DNA of 64,000 nucleotides from contig CP053168.1 in assembly GCA_014607495.2 (NCBI GenBank), forward strand, positions 62,001 through 126,000, given 5' to 3'. The position numbers and the translations under genes are program-made. The notes beneath the pieces are model-generated. The model was given only the letters and a program-made list of their open reading frames with translations, ran no database searches and was not told the origin of the DNA. Of this stretch, positions 43,948 to 55,939 are shown piece after piece. This DNA comes from Carposina sasakii (taxonomy: Eukaryota; Arthropoda; Insecta; Lepidoptera; Carposinidae). Positions within the stretch are counted from its first letter, which is position 1; each line of letters starts with the position of its first letter.

Positions 43948-45600
43948 TTATAATGTCTTATAATGCAAATACTGTTTCACATTTTCTACTTCTCTTTTAG
44001 TCAGAACTAAGTTCATTGAAGAACTTTTGAATGCATTTTGGATTACGGGGATGATTTTATACATAGCTAAAGTAGGATAAATTATTATACCGGTCTTTAC
44101 TTTAGGGTTAACATACTCTTTTATTGCGTTTATTACATCGGTTTCAAGATTAGATTCAGATATTTGTACGTTAGTCCGTGTGTGTGTTTCAAATGGTTTG
44201 GTTACTGTAGGTCTCTTTTTAATATCGCCTACTATAGTAAATTGGATTTGTCTATTGAATTTATTCAAAGGTTCGTCTGAAATGGGGATTTCTAAAATTG
44301 GATTTTCAGTAGCTGTGTGAGCAGTGATTGTAGATTCATTATCTGAGAGTGCTTTTTCAGAAGGATTGACTGCCATAGAACTAGCATCCTCATTGTTAAT
44401 TTCTATTCGGGACAATGCGTCTGCGTTAAGGTTTCTTTTGCCTGGCTTATACACTACTGAAAAATTATATTCTGATAACTTAAGTCTCCAACGGGTTAAT
44501 CTTGAGTTCGGTTCTTTTAGACTCATCACCCATTGTAAAGGCTTGTGATCTGTAATAATTTTGAAATTTCTACCAAATAGATAGGGTCTGAAATATTTGG
44601 TTGCCCATACAATAGCCAACAGCTCCTTTTCGATTGTGCTATAATTTATTTCACTGGAATTTAAAGTCCTAGAAGCATAGGCGATAGGCTTATCTTGACC
44701 TATTGTGCCTTGCGATAGAACGGCGCCAATGGCTAGATTAGATGCATCAGTTGTTAATAAGAATTCTTTGGTGAAGTCTGGGTATTGCAAAATAGGGTCG
44801 TTGATTAAAAGTGTTTTACATTTTTCAAAACTATTAATATAATCTATATTGTCGTAAGTTACCTTTGATCCTTTTTTAAGACAATGAGTCATTGGTTTTG
44901 TAATTTGTGCAAAATTCGGTATGAATTTTCTAAAATAACCTAAAAGACCTAGAATACTTTGGATTTCGGTGACTGTTTTGGGTATGGGAAACTTTTCTAT
45001 TGCGGATATTTTACTTGGATTGGGTTTTATACCATCTTTACTAATTATATCTCCTAGATAAGCGGTTTCTAGCTTTAAGAATTCAGATTTATCCATTTGT
45101 ATTTTAAAATTGGATTCTCTTAGTCGGTCGAAAACTTTCTTTAAATTAATTATGTGTTCCTGAAGGGAAGTACTGAAAACTATTATGCCGTCTAAATATA
45201 CTAGGCAAATTACGTTTTGTAAGCCTCGCAAAACATTGTCCATTACACGCTGAAAGGTGGATGGAGAATTTTTGAGACCCATGGGCATACGCATGAATTC
45301 GAAGTGACCGTTCTCAACATTAAATGCAGTTTTGGATATATCGTCTGGATTCATTTCTACCTGATAAAACCCACTCGCTAAATCTAATGTTGCAAAGTAT
45401 TGGCAATTTCCTAGTTTATCTAACACGTCAGTTATATTCGGTATTGGGTACTTGTCATCTATTGTTTTTTCGTTAACTTTCCTAAAATCTACGACGATGC
45501 GCCATTTAGTTTTACTGGATGCATCGGCTTTTTTGGGAACAACCCAGATGGGGGAGCTCCACGCAGATTCTGAAGGTCGGATCATATTTTGGTTCAACAT
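43948..45600 (-). pseudogene. Gypsy-1 reverse transcriptase and RNase H, open but catalytically altered
   Basis: 550 codons without interruption. SAWSSPIWVVPKK, KWRIVVDFRKVNE, FATLDLASGFYQVEM and MPMGLKNSPSTFQ are RT motifs; then FLLTTDASNLAIGAVLSQG, IEKELLAIVWATKYFRPYL and DHKPLQWV are RNase H. The RT active site reads YLDG where the family has YxDD, because the codon at 45187-45189 is GGC. One lost metal-binding Asp should abolish polymerase activity, although the frame is otherwise well preserved. Confidence 0.9.
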
Positions 45601-45646
45601 CTTTGAAATCTGATCTTGAACTTCTTATCTATGAATGAAAGGGTAT

Positions 45647-46311
45647 CTACCTATAACTTTTTGTATAAATTGGCAACTCATCACTGGTTCTAATGGAATG
45701 CTTAATCTTATTAGTGAATGTAAGAGGTTCACCTTCTATGTAGAATACGTGGGCATTCTGTGCACATAATAACTCTAAATTAGCTCGTTCTTCGGTGTTT
45801 AAGTGATCTATATGAGATACGCAAACGAGATAGTACTTGATCAACGCGGGATGCTGATAACTCTTTGCTGTGGTTACTTTCGATATTGAACAGTTCAGCA
45901 TGAACAAGCTGGTCCATTGAAAATATTATATCATTAGAAGTTGGATTTGTAAATTCTAAAATACCTCGACAATTTTTAACCGAAGTTACACATTCACCAA
46001 TTAAACAATTTCATATAGATTGGTAACTGTTTGTTCTTTAAGTCTATATTAGACTCCCATTTATTAAGCAAATCTAAACCTATTAATCCATCGAAATAAT
46101 TATGAAATTTATATATAAAGAGGGTTATACTATCATTATCCTTAAATTCTGTAAAACACGGTAAAGTAATAGAATAATTATTACGGCTAGTTGCATGAAC
46201 ATTTGTTACTTCGAAGGGCTCGTAGTTACATTGTATATGGGGATACAATTTATCAACTGCCTCGGGGCTAATAAATGATTGGTTGGCACCTGTATCAATA
46301 AGTAGCTTCAA
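45647..46311 (-). pseudogene. Gypsy-1 protease and RT-linker region, broken
   Basis: LLIDTGANQSFISPEAVDKL (46305-46250) is the retroviral-type aspartic protease site, and YFDGLIGLDLLNKW its C-terminal half. 45907-45647 carries the connector before RT (NAHVFYIEGEPLTFTNKIKH). Frameshifts separate it from both gag and RT. Confidence 0.82.
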
Positions 46312-46472
46312 GCGGATTTTGAATCTGTATAAATGGTAATTGTCGTTGAGTTTGAAGGTTAATCTCTATTTGAATTTTTTTGATTTGGTTTCCTCCTGAA
46401 AATCCACATTTTTGGGAGAAGAAACTTCATTTTCGGGTTCCTCTACGGAAGCTGGTATATATTCGGGATACA

Positions 46473-47648
46473 TCACAGTATTATCCTGTTGATAATAGTC
46501 ATAGTAGAAGTGTTGGTCAATTTGGTCATAGTCGTAGTAGTCATTATAAGGGTCATAGTAATATTGAAAGTAATATACAATTCGTTAAAATTTACTTGTC
46601 TAGTCTTAAAGTAGTTAGAAGGTGCTGGGTTACCAAATTTTGTCCAATCATGACCACTTGGTGGTATTGGTTTAGACACATAGTGGCTAACACCACTCAT
46701 AGGTTTAACAGCGTTCTGGTTCATTGCAGGATTCCTAGGGGGAAACTTAAATACGTTACTGTTAGCATTATAATTAGGAGGTTGCGCACTGAAAATTCTT
46801 TGTGTGCGTGAAGGGCCTTGATATTGTACGTTTTGATTAAAGTTAGGTCTCCACATCTGCATTGGTCGCTGGGGTACCTGTATACGAGTAGGGTTAGGCC
46901 TAGAAGGACCTGGCATGTTAAAATTAAAAGGTTTCTGAAATTGCATAGGGGCAAAAGGTGGCAAAGGGCCATATGAAAATTTTGGGGTTTGATTTTGCTG
47001 ATTAGATAATTTCTTTTCAGGCATACTTTCGTTTCGGTTCTGCATATATAAGGTATTCATTTCCTCGTGAACAAATTCTAACGCTTTCTCTATCGTCTCC
47101 GGACGCATGCAACGGATACGAGATCCCAGGGGATCTTTAAGACCGCGTAAGTATGACTGCAAAGTTAGTTTCTTGTATAAAGAACGTTTGGACTCTATTG
47201 TACTAGGTATATTCTCGTGTAAACTTATATAGGTCACTATTGTACTGAAAAGACTCTTTTCATAAAATTCTTGAGGTGATGATGAGCCTTGAGTTAAAAG
47301 AGCAAGATCGTTATATAAAGAAGTCTCATCACGTTGGTCTGCACAATTATTAATCAGAACATTACGAATACCATCCCAGTTCTCAGGTATACCGTTTGAG
47401 TTAATAGTACGAGCAGCAGCCCCAGTTATCTTGTTAAGAATCCCATTCAATAATGCTAGATTCTCCAGAGCTTGGGCTGGGTCGACACTGACATATTTAC
47501 TGACTAACTTATCGCATAATTTAATGAATCGAGTTAATACGTTCGGGTTCCCATCAAATTCGGGTACTAATCTAAGTGCTTTAAAAATATCATCTACGGT
47601 TTCCATTTTCTTATATTCTATAGATAATTGCCTATTCTGATCTAACAA
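46473..47648 (-). pseudogene. Gypsy-1 gag
   Basis: An open frame of about 390 codons. An N-terminal helical capsid-like part (LVPEFDGNPNVLTRFIKLCD, SYLRGLKDPLGSRIRCMRPE) is followed by a Pro/Asn/Gln-rich C-terminus. It lacks a CCHC knuckle, as in other errantivirus gags. The last 30 residues (MTLIMTTTTMTKL) look like a frame-shifted tail, so the true end and the gag-pro junction are altered. The start may be METVDDIFKALR. Confidence 0.8.
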
Positions 47649-47884
47649 ACGAAATCTCGAATCGGTACTTAACCTAGGGGACCTGGATTCTCGCGGATGG
47701 AAAATCTTGGAACTTTAAAGGAAAACTTATAGGAAAACAGGAAGCAGCTTCAGAAAGTATCTAAAGTACTCACATATACATTTTGGTCTCCCTGCGTATC
47801 GATGTCTGGATACACCTCTGGACTCCAACACTGTAGGTTCTGGATAGTCTTCTGCAACACGTTACGCACTGACTCTACTAGACT

Positions 47885-47900
47885 ATCCTACCGACTGCGC
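47885..47900 (-). other. Primer-binding site of Gypsy-1
   Basis: On the minus strand GCGCAGTCGGTAGGAT follows the 5' LTR directly. It is complementary to the 3' end expected for an insect tRNA-Ser, the primer used by several errantiviruses. Confidence 0.7.
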
Positions 47901-48110
47901 TAATTACAAATGCTAGAACCTGTGTAGATTCTCGATTCTGTGTAGCAATCCGCTCCTCTTCATGTGTGGTCCGTGACGACGATGATTCACTTAATGCAGC
48001 GTCAGTTCTTGTACTTGGTATAGCGGTCGGTACCTTCCTACCGAGAATCCTCATGATATTGCAATCACCGCGATGTATCAGCGATCGCCGTGGTAGGCCA
48101 ATACGTAACA
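47901..48110 (-). repeat. 5' LTR of Gypsy-1
   Basis: It begins TGTTACGTATTGGCCTACCA at 48110 and ends next to the primer-binding site. About 210 bp. It shares about 160 bp with the truncated 3' copy at 41003-41165. LTR divergence includes a deletion of about 17 bases, so the insertion is not recent. Confidence 0.82.
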
Positions 48111-48171
48111 TACCTTGTATATGTTATTAACAGCAACACAATTGCAGCCAAAACAATAACAATAAAATATT

Positions 48172-48285
48172 TTCTTCATCATCACGATCATTTTTCCCCA
48201 TGGAAGCATACCTGGGAAGTGTCTGGTTTCCAAAATATTAGGATCCAAAGTTGAGTAAATAGACTGCGTTTTTCTGCATAAATCT
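48172..48285. repeat. Dispersed repeat, copy 1 of 2
   Basis: CATGGAAGCATACCTGGGAA followed by GTGTCTGGTTT and a diverging tail also occurs at 57780-57890 in the same direction. The family is not recognised and no end structure is visible. Confidence 0.7.
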
Positions 48286-48481
48286 TAGATGAAAACAAAG
48301 TAGCGGAAGATAGGGCACTTCCTTAAAATCGTCAACTAGAAATTAGGCATGCAACACAACTACACGCGCGAACACACACACAGCTGTAATTGTATTTAAC
48401 GTTGTACACTACTGAGCGATAGAGACAAACCTATTTATTTCGACAGTAGCGCGAGCGAGACAAGCGCGTTTCAATAGAGCA

Positions 48482-49969
48482 TCATCGGAATAATTTCGGG
48501 TTGAGTCGTGTCAGCTCGTGTCCCAGACAATAACTATGGTAAGAAGCTGTTGCAAAAAACGGACAAAAGTGCGATGTGTCTTTGCGGGTTTTTTTGGTAA
48601 GCCAACATTGTTTGCACCTTTTGCGAAGAACTTTATGGCTTTGGCCGCTTTTTCTAGTACATGGCTGTAAAACATGTACTTTTTTTGTTGCCGTTTGAAT
48701 TCGTTGCAACTATCGTTTATTAACTTTGAAATAATCTCCAATCTATAATTATAAAAACTCTCTTTTTTGCAGTAACAATATTATACAATGTAAATGAGTT
48801 GTATAGAATTTGTTGAAAGATATGAATGCCTAATTTTTTGTACCATTTTACTGTTTTATGCTCACAGGAGTAATAGGCGAGCATTTGATCTTGGTGATCT
48901 ATACCGCCCATGTACTTGTTGTAGTTTTTTTCATTTCGGGCTTTGAAACAGTCTGATCGCGCCGCGTTGTTACATAGACCATATTAGATCTAAACTCTGA
49001 AGAAATCATAAGCACTTCTCGCCGATCTCGCCATTTTAAAACAGATGCCATTGGTGCCTCCATTTTCGTCAGTAAGAATATACAGTTTAATTCCATAAGG
49101 GTGTCTTTTGCCTTTTATATATTGACGGAAGACTAATCTTCCCCGAAACAGAACAACAGACTCGTCTATTGACAAATTTCGATAAAGCAAGTAGATCTCT
49201 TTCATTTTTTGGTCAAAATACTGTTTTCGGTTAAATTTTCATCCTCAAAATGAACGAAGAATCAAAAGAAATCTGTTTCTTGTCATGTGTTTAGAAAAAA
49301 ATGGTAAATTAAATAATGGTTGTTGTTTCCAATAATCCGTTATGCGATTAAGTTTAATTGTCCCGATATGGAACAATACACCAAAAAATTTCTTTATCTC
49401 AGGAACAGTAATGCCTTCCACAGCTTTAGTCTGCTATTTGGTTGTAATACTTTTATTTTTAATATTAATCCTCCTTTTTTGAACTCGGTTTAAAATACAA
49501 TTTCGCATCCACACACATCTGCATTAACCCGTCCAAACAAAATTGCACACACTATGCCACTGAACGCACAGGGTGCGTTCATGTCCTTTTATTTCCGCAA
49601 ATGAAATAAATTAGTAATCAGAAAAGTAATAAAATTGAAAAGAGTTCTTACCTTATCAAAATTATATTAAAATGATCTAATTATTGTTGAATTGCACTGA
49701 AAATATTCGACCAAATCACAGCAGAGAAATCACGCGCAACTTTTTGAAGTCGTACTGACCTATTTGACAGTGACATCGACGAACCAAGGGTGTTTGTCGA
49801 TCAAAAAAATGTTATTAGTGGTCATTATTGCCAGAAAAATAAAAAAAGATGCACATTTTTTTTATCCATTAGAAGTACCTGATAACCCAAACGCAAATGG
49901 TGCGCATGTGGCACATTATTGATGTCTCGTTCAACGTAAATGGTGCGTTGCTGGCAACGAATGGGTTAA
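48482..49969 (-). pseudogene. Decayed piggyBac transposon and transposase (PB2)
   Basis: TTAA at 49966-49969 with the outward end TTAACCCATTCGTTGCCAGC marks the 5' side, and AACGYAAATGGTGCG is repeated twice just inside (about 49889 and 49933). The transposase is read in pieces: VPEIKKFFGVLFHIGTIKLN (about 49420), SIDESVVLFRGRLVFRQYIK (49175), LKWRDRREVLMIS (49040), GGIDHQDQMLAYYS (48905) and a Cys-rich tail (RCKQC then HFCPFF, 48600-48540). The segment with the second catalytic Asp (DNWYTS) is deleted. The left TTAA end was not found. Confidence 0.8.
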
Positions 49970-50236
49970 GCAACTACTAGAATTGTGTTTGTTTGATAAG
50001 CAAACAACACACAGTTTTGTACTATTCACAAATGTTTGTCTATCACTTAGGGTAAATTTAATGAACTTAAAACACTTTGAGATTGAATGATTTTTGTTAA
50101 AATATAGACAAGAAATCGGCGGTCCCTTATGTGGTAGTTACGTGAATTTGTTTTTATCTTGCCAAAACCGTCATAACATACAACAGCTTCGATTAAATTA
50201 ATAAAAAGTAAATATTTCATCCATCTTCAAGCATTT

Positions 50237-50292
50237 GCAGTTAAGAACTTTTGCAGGTATCGATTTAAACACCTGCAAAAGTTCGTAACTGC
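50237..50292. repeat. 22-bp hairpin
   Basis: GCAGTTAAGAACTTTTGCAG and the next two bases (50237-50258) pair with 50271-50292 with one mismatch around a 12-base loop. Confidence 0.75.
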
Positions 50293-50778
50293 AACGCTAA
50301 GCGTGATTTCCGAAGTAGTACATCACTAGTGGGTACATGAGTGGGAACGCGCGCGACAGCCTGCGCGCCCCACTCCGCTCTGCCACTTGCGTTCGCACTG
50401 CCCGGTGCGATAGTCATGCGGTTTATATTTCTAGTAAGTTATTAATATTACCAGAATTGTGCCTGCTTCACGGCGGTGTGCAACACAATTTAAAAACACA
50501 AAACCAAAAGAAAATGTTAGTAAAACGGAAAAAAAACAGTAGTGAAACAATCACGAAAATATGAAAAACATACATCAGGTACCGTGTGTCATTCTTTTTA
50601 CTATAAATCTTTATTTAGTTAAATTTTATGTCTATTATTACGTGTATGTATTTAATATTAATACAATGAATAGTTATTATTTTAATATTACGATTAATTT
50701 AAAACCATTCCGAAGTAATCTCTATGTGGTAGTTACGCGGGTTATACGTGGGAAAACTTAACCGGCTATTGTTATTAA

Positions 50779-50960
50779 GTGGCATTTACGTACTCGTATG
50801 TTTACGTCGGAAACCTTGGCCTAAAGGTGGCACTTAGGTAGTTTTACGTTGGAACAATAAAGTTTCTCCTATTAGCAACTGCCACTTACGGTAATTTACT
50901 TTGGAACTGATTGTTTCATATTTACACGTTAATGCCATTTAAGGTATTATAATATTTGCT
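50779..50960. repeat. Degenerate tandem repeat, about 50-bp period, four units
   Basis: The phrase GGCACTTA...TTTACGTYGGAAC starts at 50779, 50827, 50880 and (weakest) 50932. Unit length is 48-53 bases. No coding signal. Confidence 0.55.
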
Positions 50961-51103
50961 ATAGTTATTTTTTTTATCATAAAAAAAAAGTTTTTCTTAG
51001 AATGTTAACCTAGTGACCTAGATTAGTGACTTTTGTGTTATTGTGTACCTATTGTGTTATAATTTTGCCGGACAAATGATAATTAAAATAAATTAACTTA
51101 AAT

Positions 51104-51855
51104 ATGCACAGCCCCTTTAATCGAAGTGGGTTAACTGCCCGCTCCCCGCCACCAACTCCTCAAGCACCGAGCCAACCATGCCAGCATCAAGATGAGGAAA
51201 TGGAAGTTATCCCAACTCCTGAACTCCAGCAGTGGATGAGCTCAATAGAGCAATACCTGAAAGAAATCTACACCATCTCAGGCGAAAGCACAACGCAGAC
51301 AACGAGGATTAAATATTGTAAATAACTGGCTTCAATGCAATTTATTAACCCTTAATGCTGAAAAAACTAAATATGTTTATTTTACAATGCGTAGACCTCA
51401 ATACCCTGTGACTAACCCACTATATGCACACCAACACTGTAGTACATCAGACAACGCAACATGCAATTGTCCGACTCTACAAAAATCCAGTAGCATAAAG
51501 TATCTAGGTGTAACAATAGACGACACAGTCTCTTTCCAGGAACATATTCAAAATATTGTTAGTAGAGTCCGTAAACTACTGTATATATTTAAAAAACTCC
51601 GTCTTATCGCAGACCCAAAGCTAGTTACTCAAGTGTATCTAGCTTTATGTCAATCTATGATACAATATTGTATTAGCTCATGGGGTGGTGCACATAAAAC
51701 ACACATATTTCCCCTCGAAAGAGTCCAACGAGCAATCCTGCAAGTAGCCACTTTCCGTCCTTTCTTATTCCCCGCCTACCTTTTAACAGTCAGTCTGTCA
51801 GCTTTTCATCATGCATATAGTGCTAAAACACTTGCGTACAGTCATGTCATGACAT
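51104..51855 (+). pseudogene. LINE with internal deletion (L4)
   Basis: An ORF1-like N-terminus (MHSPFNRSGLTARSPPPTPQ, 51104-51300) is joined near 51310 to an RT C-terminal region (LLTLNAEKTKYVYFTMR, SIKYLGVTIDDTVSFQEHIQ, VYLALCQSMIQYCISSWGG). The RT palm is missing. It is cut at TA 51856-51857 by P6. Confidence 0.7.
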
Positions 51856-52340
51856 TAGGGGAAGGTGGGGGAAACGCGAACGCGGGGTAATGCCGAATTC
51901 AGTGGTTCTAATATGTTAGACCATATTTTACTTGCCGCCATTTTGGCGATTATGACACCGCTAGTGCCACTCAACAACACGGGAGACGCGACCGCACGTA
52001 CTTGTATGTACAAGGTATGTAATTTTCAATATTTTGTATGTTTTTGATGTAATTTTTTGGTAAACTTAAGTTAGTGTAGCTTTATTTCTATTTACAATAG
52101 TAATTTAGCTTTTACATAGTGGAATAATCACATATTAATCAGATAAATGACAATAACGCAATTGGCAAAAGAAATATAACCTAATTTGTTATTTGCTATT
52201 TTAATGTTTTCGATCTCGTGGGGTAAAGGCGAACACTCTATGTCGGGCAATCTCGAACGTTCGGTATTACCCCACACTTCTTTGTTGGTTTCCCGTTAAA
52301 CATTTTATTATTATTGTTTCAGATGCCTCGTACTTACTAT

Positions 52341-52456
52341 TGTAATAAAACGCGTCGACAGTTCGCAACAGACTGTCATTTATTTCTTTTTAAAGAGTTT
52401 ACATATGGAACATAGATGGCGCCACTAGAATACATACATTTTGATACACTATTACA
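52341..52456 (-). repeat. 3' LTR of Copia-1
   Basis: 116 bp bounded by TGTAATA and TATTACA, so it reads TG...CA on both strands. On the minus strand it follows a purine tract (AAGTGGGGGTAT, about 52457-52468). No second LTR exists on the right. Confidence 0.7.
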
Positions 52457-52670
52457 ATACCCCCACTTATCAAAATATCTAAATAAACTAAACAGGAATT
52501 ATTCCAATTAAATTCATAAATTTATAATGCTTCAGAGGACATAAACCTTTGGTTAATATATCGGCAGGCATATTCTCACTAGATATAAATTTAATTTTAA
52601 TTAGTTATTTTTTAACAACATCTCTAACATAATGACACTTTACATCTATGTGTTTTGACCTACTGTGACA

Positions 52671-55600
52671 TTAACTGTTCAATGCAATTTTCATTGCACT
52701 TTGGTTATCACAATGCAAGTTAATTACATTAAACTTATTTGTAATATCATATATCAGATTTCTTAGATAAACAGCTTCTCTAGAAGCTTCTGACAGAGCA
52801 ACATACTCTGCCTCTATGCTAGATAATGAAACAGTTTTCTGTTTTCTACTCTGCCAAGAGACGGCTGAACCCGATAACAAAAAACAGAATCCAGTGTAAG
52901 ATTTTCGGTCTATGGCATCGCTTGCCCAATCACTATCCACAAACCCTTGTAGATCACTGTTATCACTACTATATTTTAAACAATAATTCTTAGTACATTG
53001 CAAATATCTTAGTATACGTTTTGCATAGTTCCAGTGTATATTATTATAACAACTATTAAATTGACTAAGATAGCTCACAGAATATGCAATATCTGGTCTG
53101 GTTAAAACTGCTAGGTACATTAAACTTCCAATTAATGCTTGATAAGGAACATTAGGTAAACATTTGTCAGTTGACTTATCTAGATTTAATTTAGGCTCAA
53201 TTGGAGTACTTTGTGTTTTACAATCATACATTTCAAATTTAGAAAGTAACTGCTCAACATATTCCTGTTGATCTACAGTAATAAAACTTTTACTATTATC
53301 TATATTTATCCTCATGCCTAGATATTTTTTCACAGGACCTAGATCTTTTAACTTAAATTCTAAACCTAACACATGTTTTAATTTATTAGTTTCAGATTCA
53401 CTATTTGAGAAAATCAAGAAATCATCCACATACAATGCCACAACTATTTTAACCTTATCACTAGTTTTTGTAAACAAACATGGTTCATATTGACTGTTAT
53501 GAAACTCTGAGTCACATAAAACATTCCTAACTCTTTCATGCCATGCTAAGGAAGACTGTTTTAAACCATAAATAGCCTTTTTTAATCTCAGCACCTTTCC
53601 CCCACTTTTGTTTACAAAACCCTCAGGCAATGACATGTATATGTTTTCTTTTAAATAACCATTTAAGAAAGCAGTGGTAACATCTAAATGGGTAATATTC
53701 ATTTTCATCTTTACACTAAGAGAAAATAACAATCTAAGAGTAGAATGTCGCACAACTGGTGAAAAAGTATCTGTATAGTCTATACCTGGTTTTTGTGAAT
53801 ATCCTTTTGCCACTAGTCGAGCACGAAAAATCACATTATTATCACTGTTATATTTTTTCTTAAGAACCCATCTACACTTCACAATTGTCACATCACCTGG
53901 ATTATCAACAAGCTCCCATGCATCACTATCCTCAAACGACTGCAATTCCTCATTTATTGCTTGCTTCCACTGCTACCTCTCTCGCCCCTGGAGAGCCTCA
54001 GATAATACAATATCCTCAGATACTGGAACAATACTGGAAACACACATCATGTTGCTGTACCCATATCGTTCAGGTTGTTTTCTCTGGCGCTTGCTATAAG
54101 CCCTTGGCTCCTGCTCCGGTGTTGATGTTGACTGGATTGGAAAATCTGAAGTATCTTGTGAAATTTCAGCTAATACATCACTGCCATCAGCATACACCGA
54201 AGAATCTGAAGAACAATCTGATAAAAGTTCAGTTTCTGGGATATTTTCAGAAGATTCCCCCACTGAAACTTCAATCTCTTTTTCAGAACTATTATTATGT
54301 GGGTTGTCATTTGTAATCCAAATGGCTTTATCCTCAGTTTTATTCTGAACATCAATCTCAACTTCCATTACTATGACATCTCTGCTGGTGATAACTGTGT
54401 TTTTATCACAATTATAAACACGATATCCCTTCACATTCTCACCATATCCAATCAAAATGTGTTTTGTAGCTTTCTTATCTCATTTAAATCTTTTTTCTTT
54501 AGGGATATGTACCATGACTTTACTGCCAAACAAACGCAGATGACTCAAATCTGGTTTTGATCCATACCACAACTCAAATGGTGTCTTATCAAGTCCTGAT
54601 GCAATAGATCTGTTTTTCAAATATACAGCAGTATTTGCCGCCTCTGCCCAAAACTTTTTCTCTAACTTTGCATCATACAATAAACATTTTGCCTTCTCCA
54701 CAACTGTGCGGTTAGCTCTTTCACATAAGCAATTTTGTTCTGGAGAATATGCGTTTGTTTTTTGATGAATTATACCTGCATGTTTCAAGAAAGCTTTAAA
54801 TTCCTTATTGCAGAACTCTAACCCATTGTCTGATCTCAATATTTTTATTTGTTAACTTTGTTGGTTTTCAACCATTGATTTAAACTCCTTAAACCTGTTG
54901 AAGGCTTCATTTTTCTTCTTCAGAAAATAAATGAAGGTCATTAGACTATAATCATCTACAAATAACAGGAAATATCTAGCACCACTTAACGAACAAGTTT
55001 CCATTGGGCCACAAATATCAGTATGAATTCTGTGCAATGTTTCTGTACTTCGTTCACCCACATGAGAAAAAGGTAATCTTGTTTGTTTGGCTTCACAACA
55101 AGTTGTGCATTGAGCTTTGTTTATATCAAAGTTGCTGTCATACATTAAGCCATTCACAATACCATTTTTCATCTTATGCATATCTTGACTGTTTATATGT
55201 GCTAGTCTTCTGTGCCACAGATATCCACTAAGAGCTGCAGTAGTCAACATACAACTTTGTGATTGTAACCTCAGCTTATACACACCACCAATGAGATCTG
55301 CAGTCGCTACCAAGACATTGTTCTTGTCTTTAATTTGGCACTGCTTTTCTTGGAATATAACATTATTTCCATTCTTGATGAGCTCACTCACTGACAATAA
55401 GTTGGTAGTAAGGCTAGGCACACATAGCACATCCTTAACAGTAATGTGGTATCTTAATTCTGAAACAATGTTTACGTCTCCGGATCCAACAACTGGCACT
55501 TTGGATTCATTCGCGACAATAATTTCTGGCAAACATGGTGTCGAGTTCATGTTTTCTAGCCAATTTTTGTTCGCAGTCATGTGAGCACTTGCACCGGAGT

Positions 55601-55775
55601 CAACGTACCAATCACACTTATTATATTTTCCGTTCAAGAAAACAACATTGAAAACACATTTATTTGTGTTTTTCTTCAACATAGGGCACTGATTTCGATA
55701 ATGTCCTTCTTCTTTACACTTATAAAAGTTATTATTTTTGCAGTTTTTATTCAAAGACTTTATATAAAACAACAT
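52671..55775 (-). pseudogene. Copia-1 polyprotein, gag and 5' LTR deleted
   Basis: From 55775 leftward: a degraded zinc knuckle (KCKEEGHYRNQC, first Cys lost), protease DWYVDSGASAHMT, the pre-integrase domain LWHRRLAHIN, integrase DICGPMETCSLSGARYFLLF then SDNGLEFCN and NAYSPEQNCLCERANRT, RT WVLKKKYNSD to ALYVDDFLIFS, and RNase H VDSDWASD to SSIEAEYVALSEAS. The catalytic YVDD is present. Frame breaks lie near 54845, 54470 and 53960. The upstream gag and 5' LTR are gone. Confidence 0.9.
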
Positions 55776-55939
55776 AGACTATGAATAGACCCCAATTAAA
55801 AGTAGAAATACACATCCACATTTCTACTGTGGGTTTTTCACTGATTAAAACATTGAAAAGGACATTTTCTTACTTAGGTGTACTTTACACAAAATAATGG
55901 GCAGCAGCACCTCCCGTGTTGACAACATAGTCCAAAATA

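Larger units (their letters stand above)
49970..51103. other. Noncoding spacer with hairpin and degenerate tandem repeat
   Basis: No gene is supported. TATGTGGTAGTTACG recurs at about 50129 and 50723. There is a hairpin at 50237-50292, a GC-rich patch at 50345-50415, and a four-unit degenerate repeat at 50779-50960. Confidence 0.6.

Noticed and set aside
46380..46811. Plus-strand open frame of 143 codons
   Set aside because: Antisense to gag of Gypsy-1.
53885..54316. Plus-strand open frame of 143 codons
   Set aside because: Antisense to the Copia-1 polyprotein.
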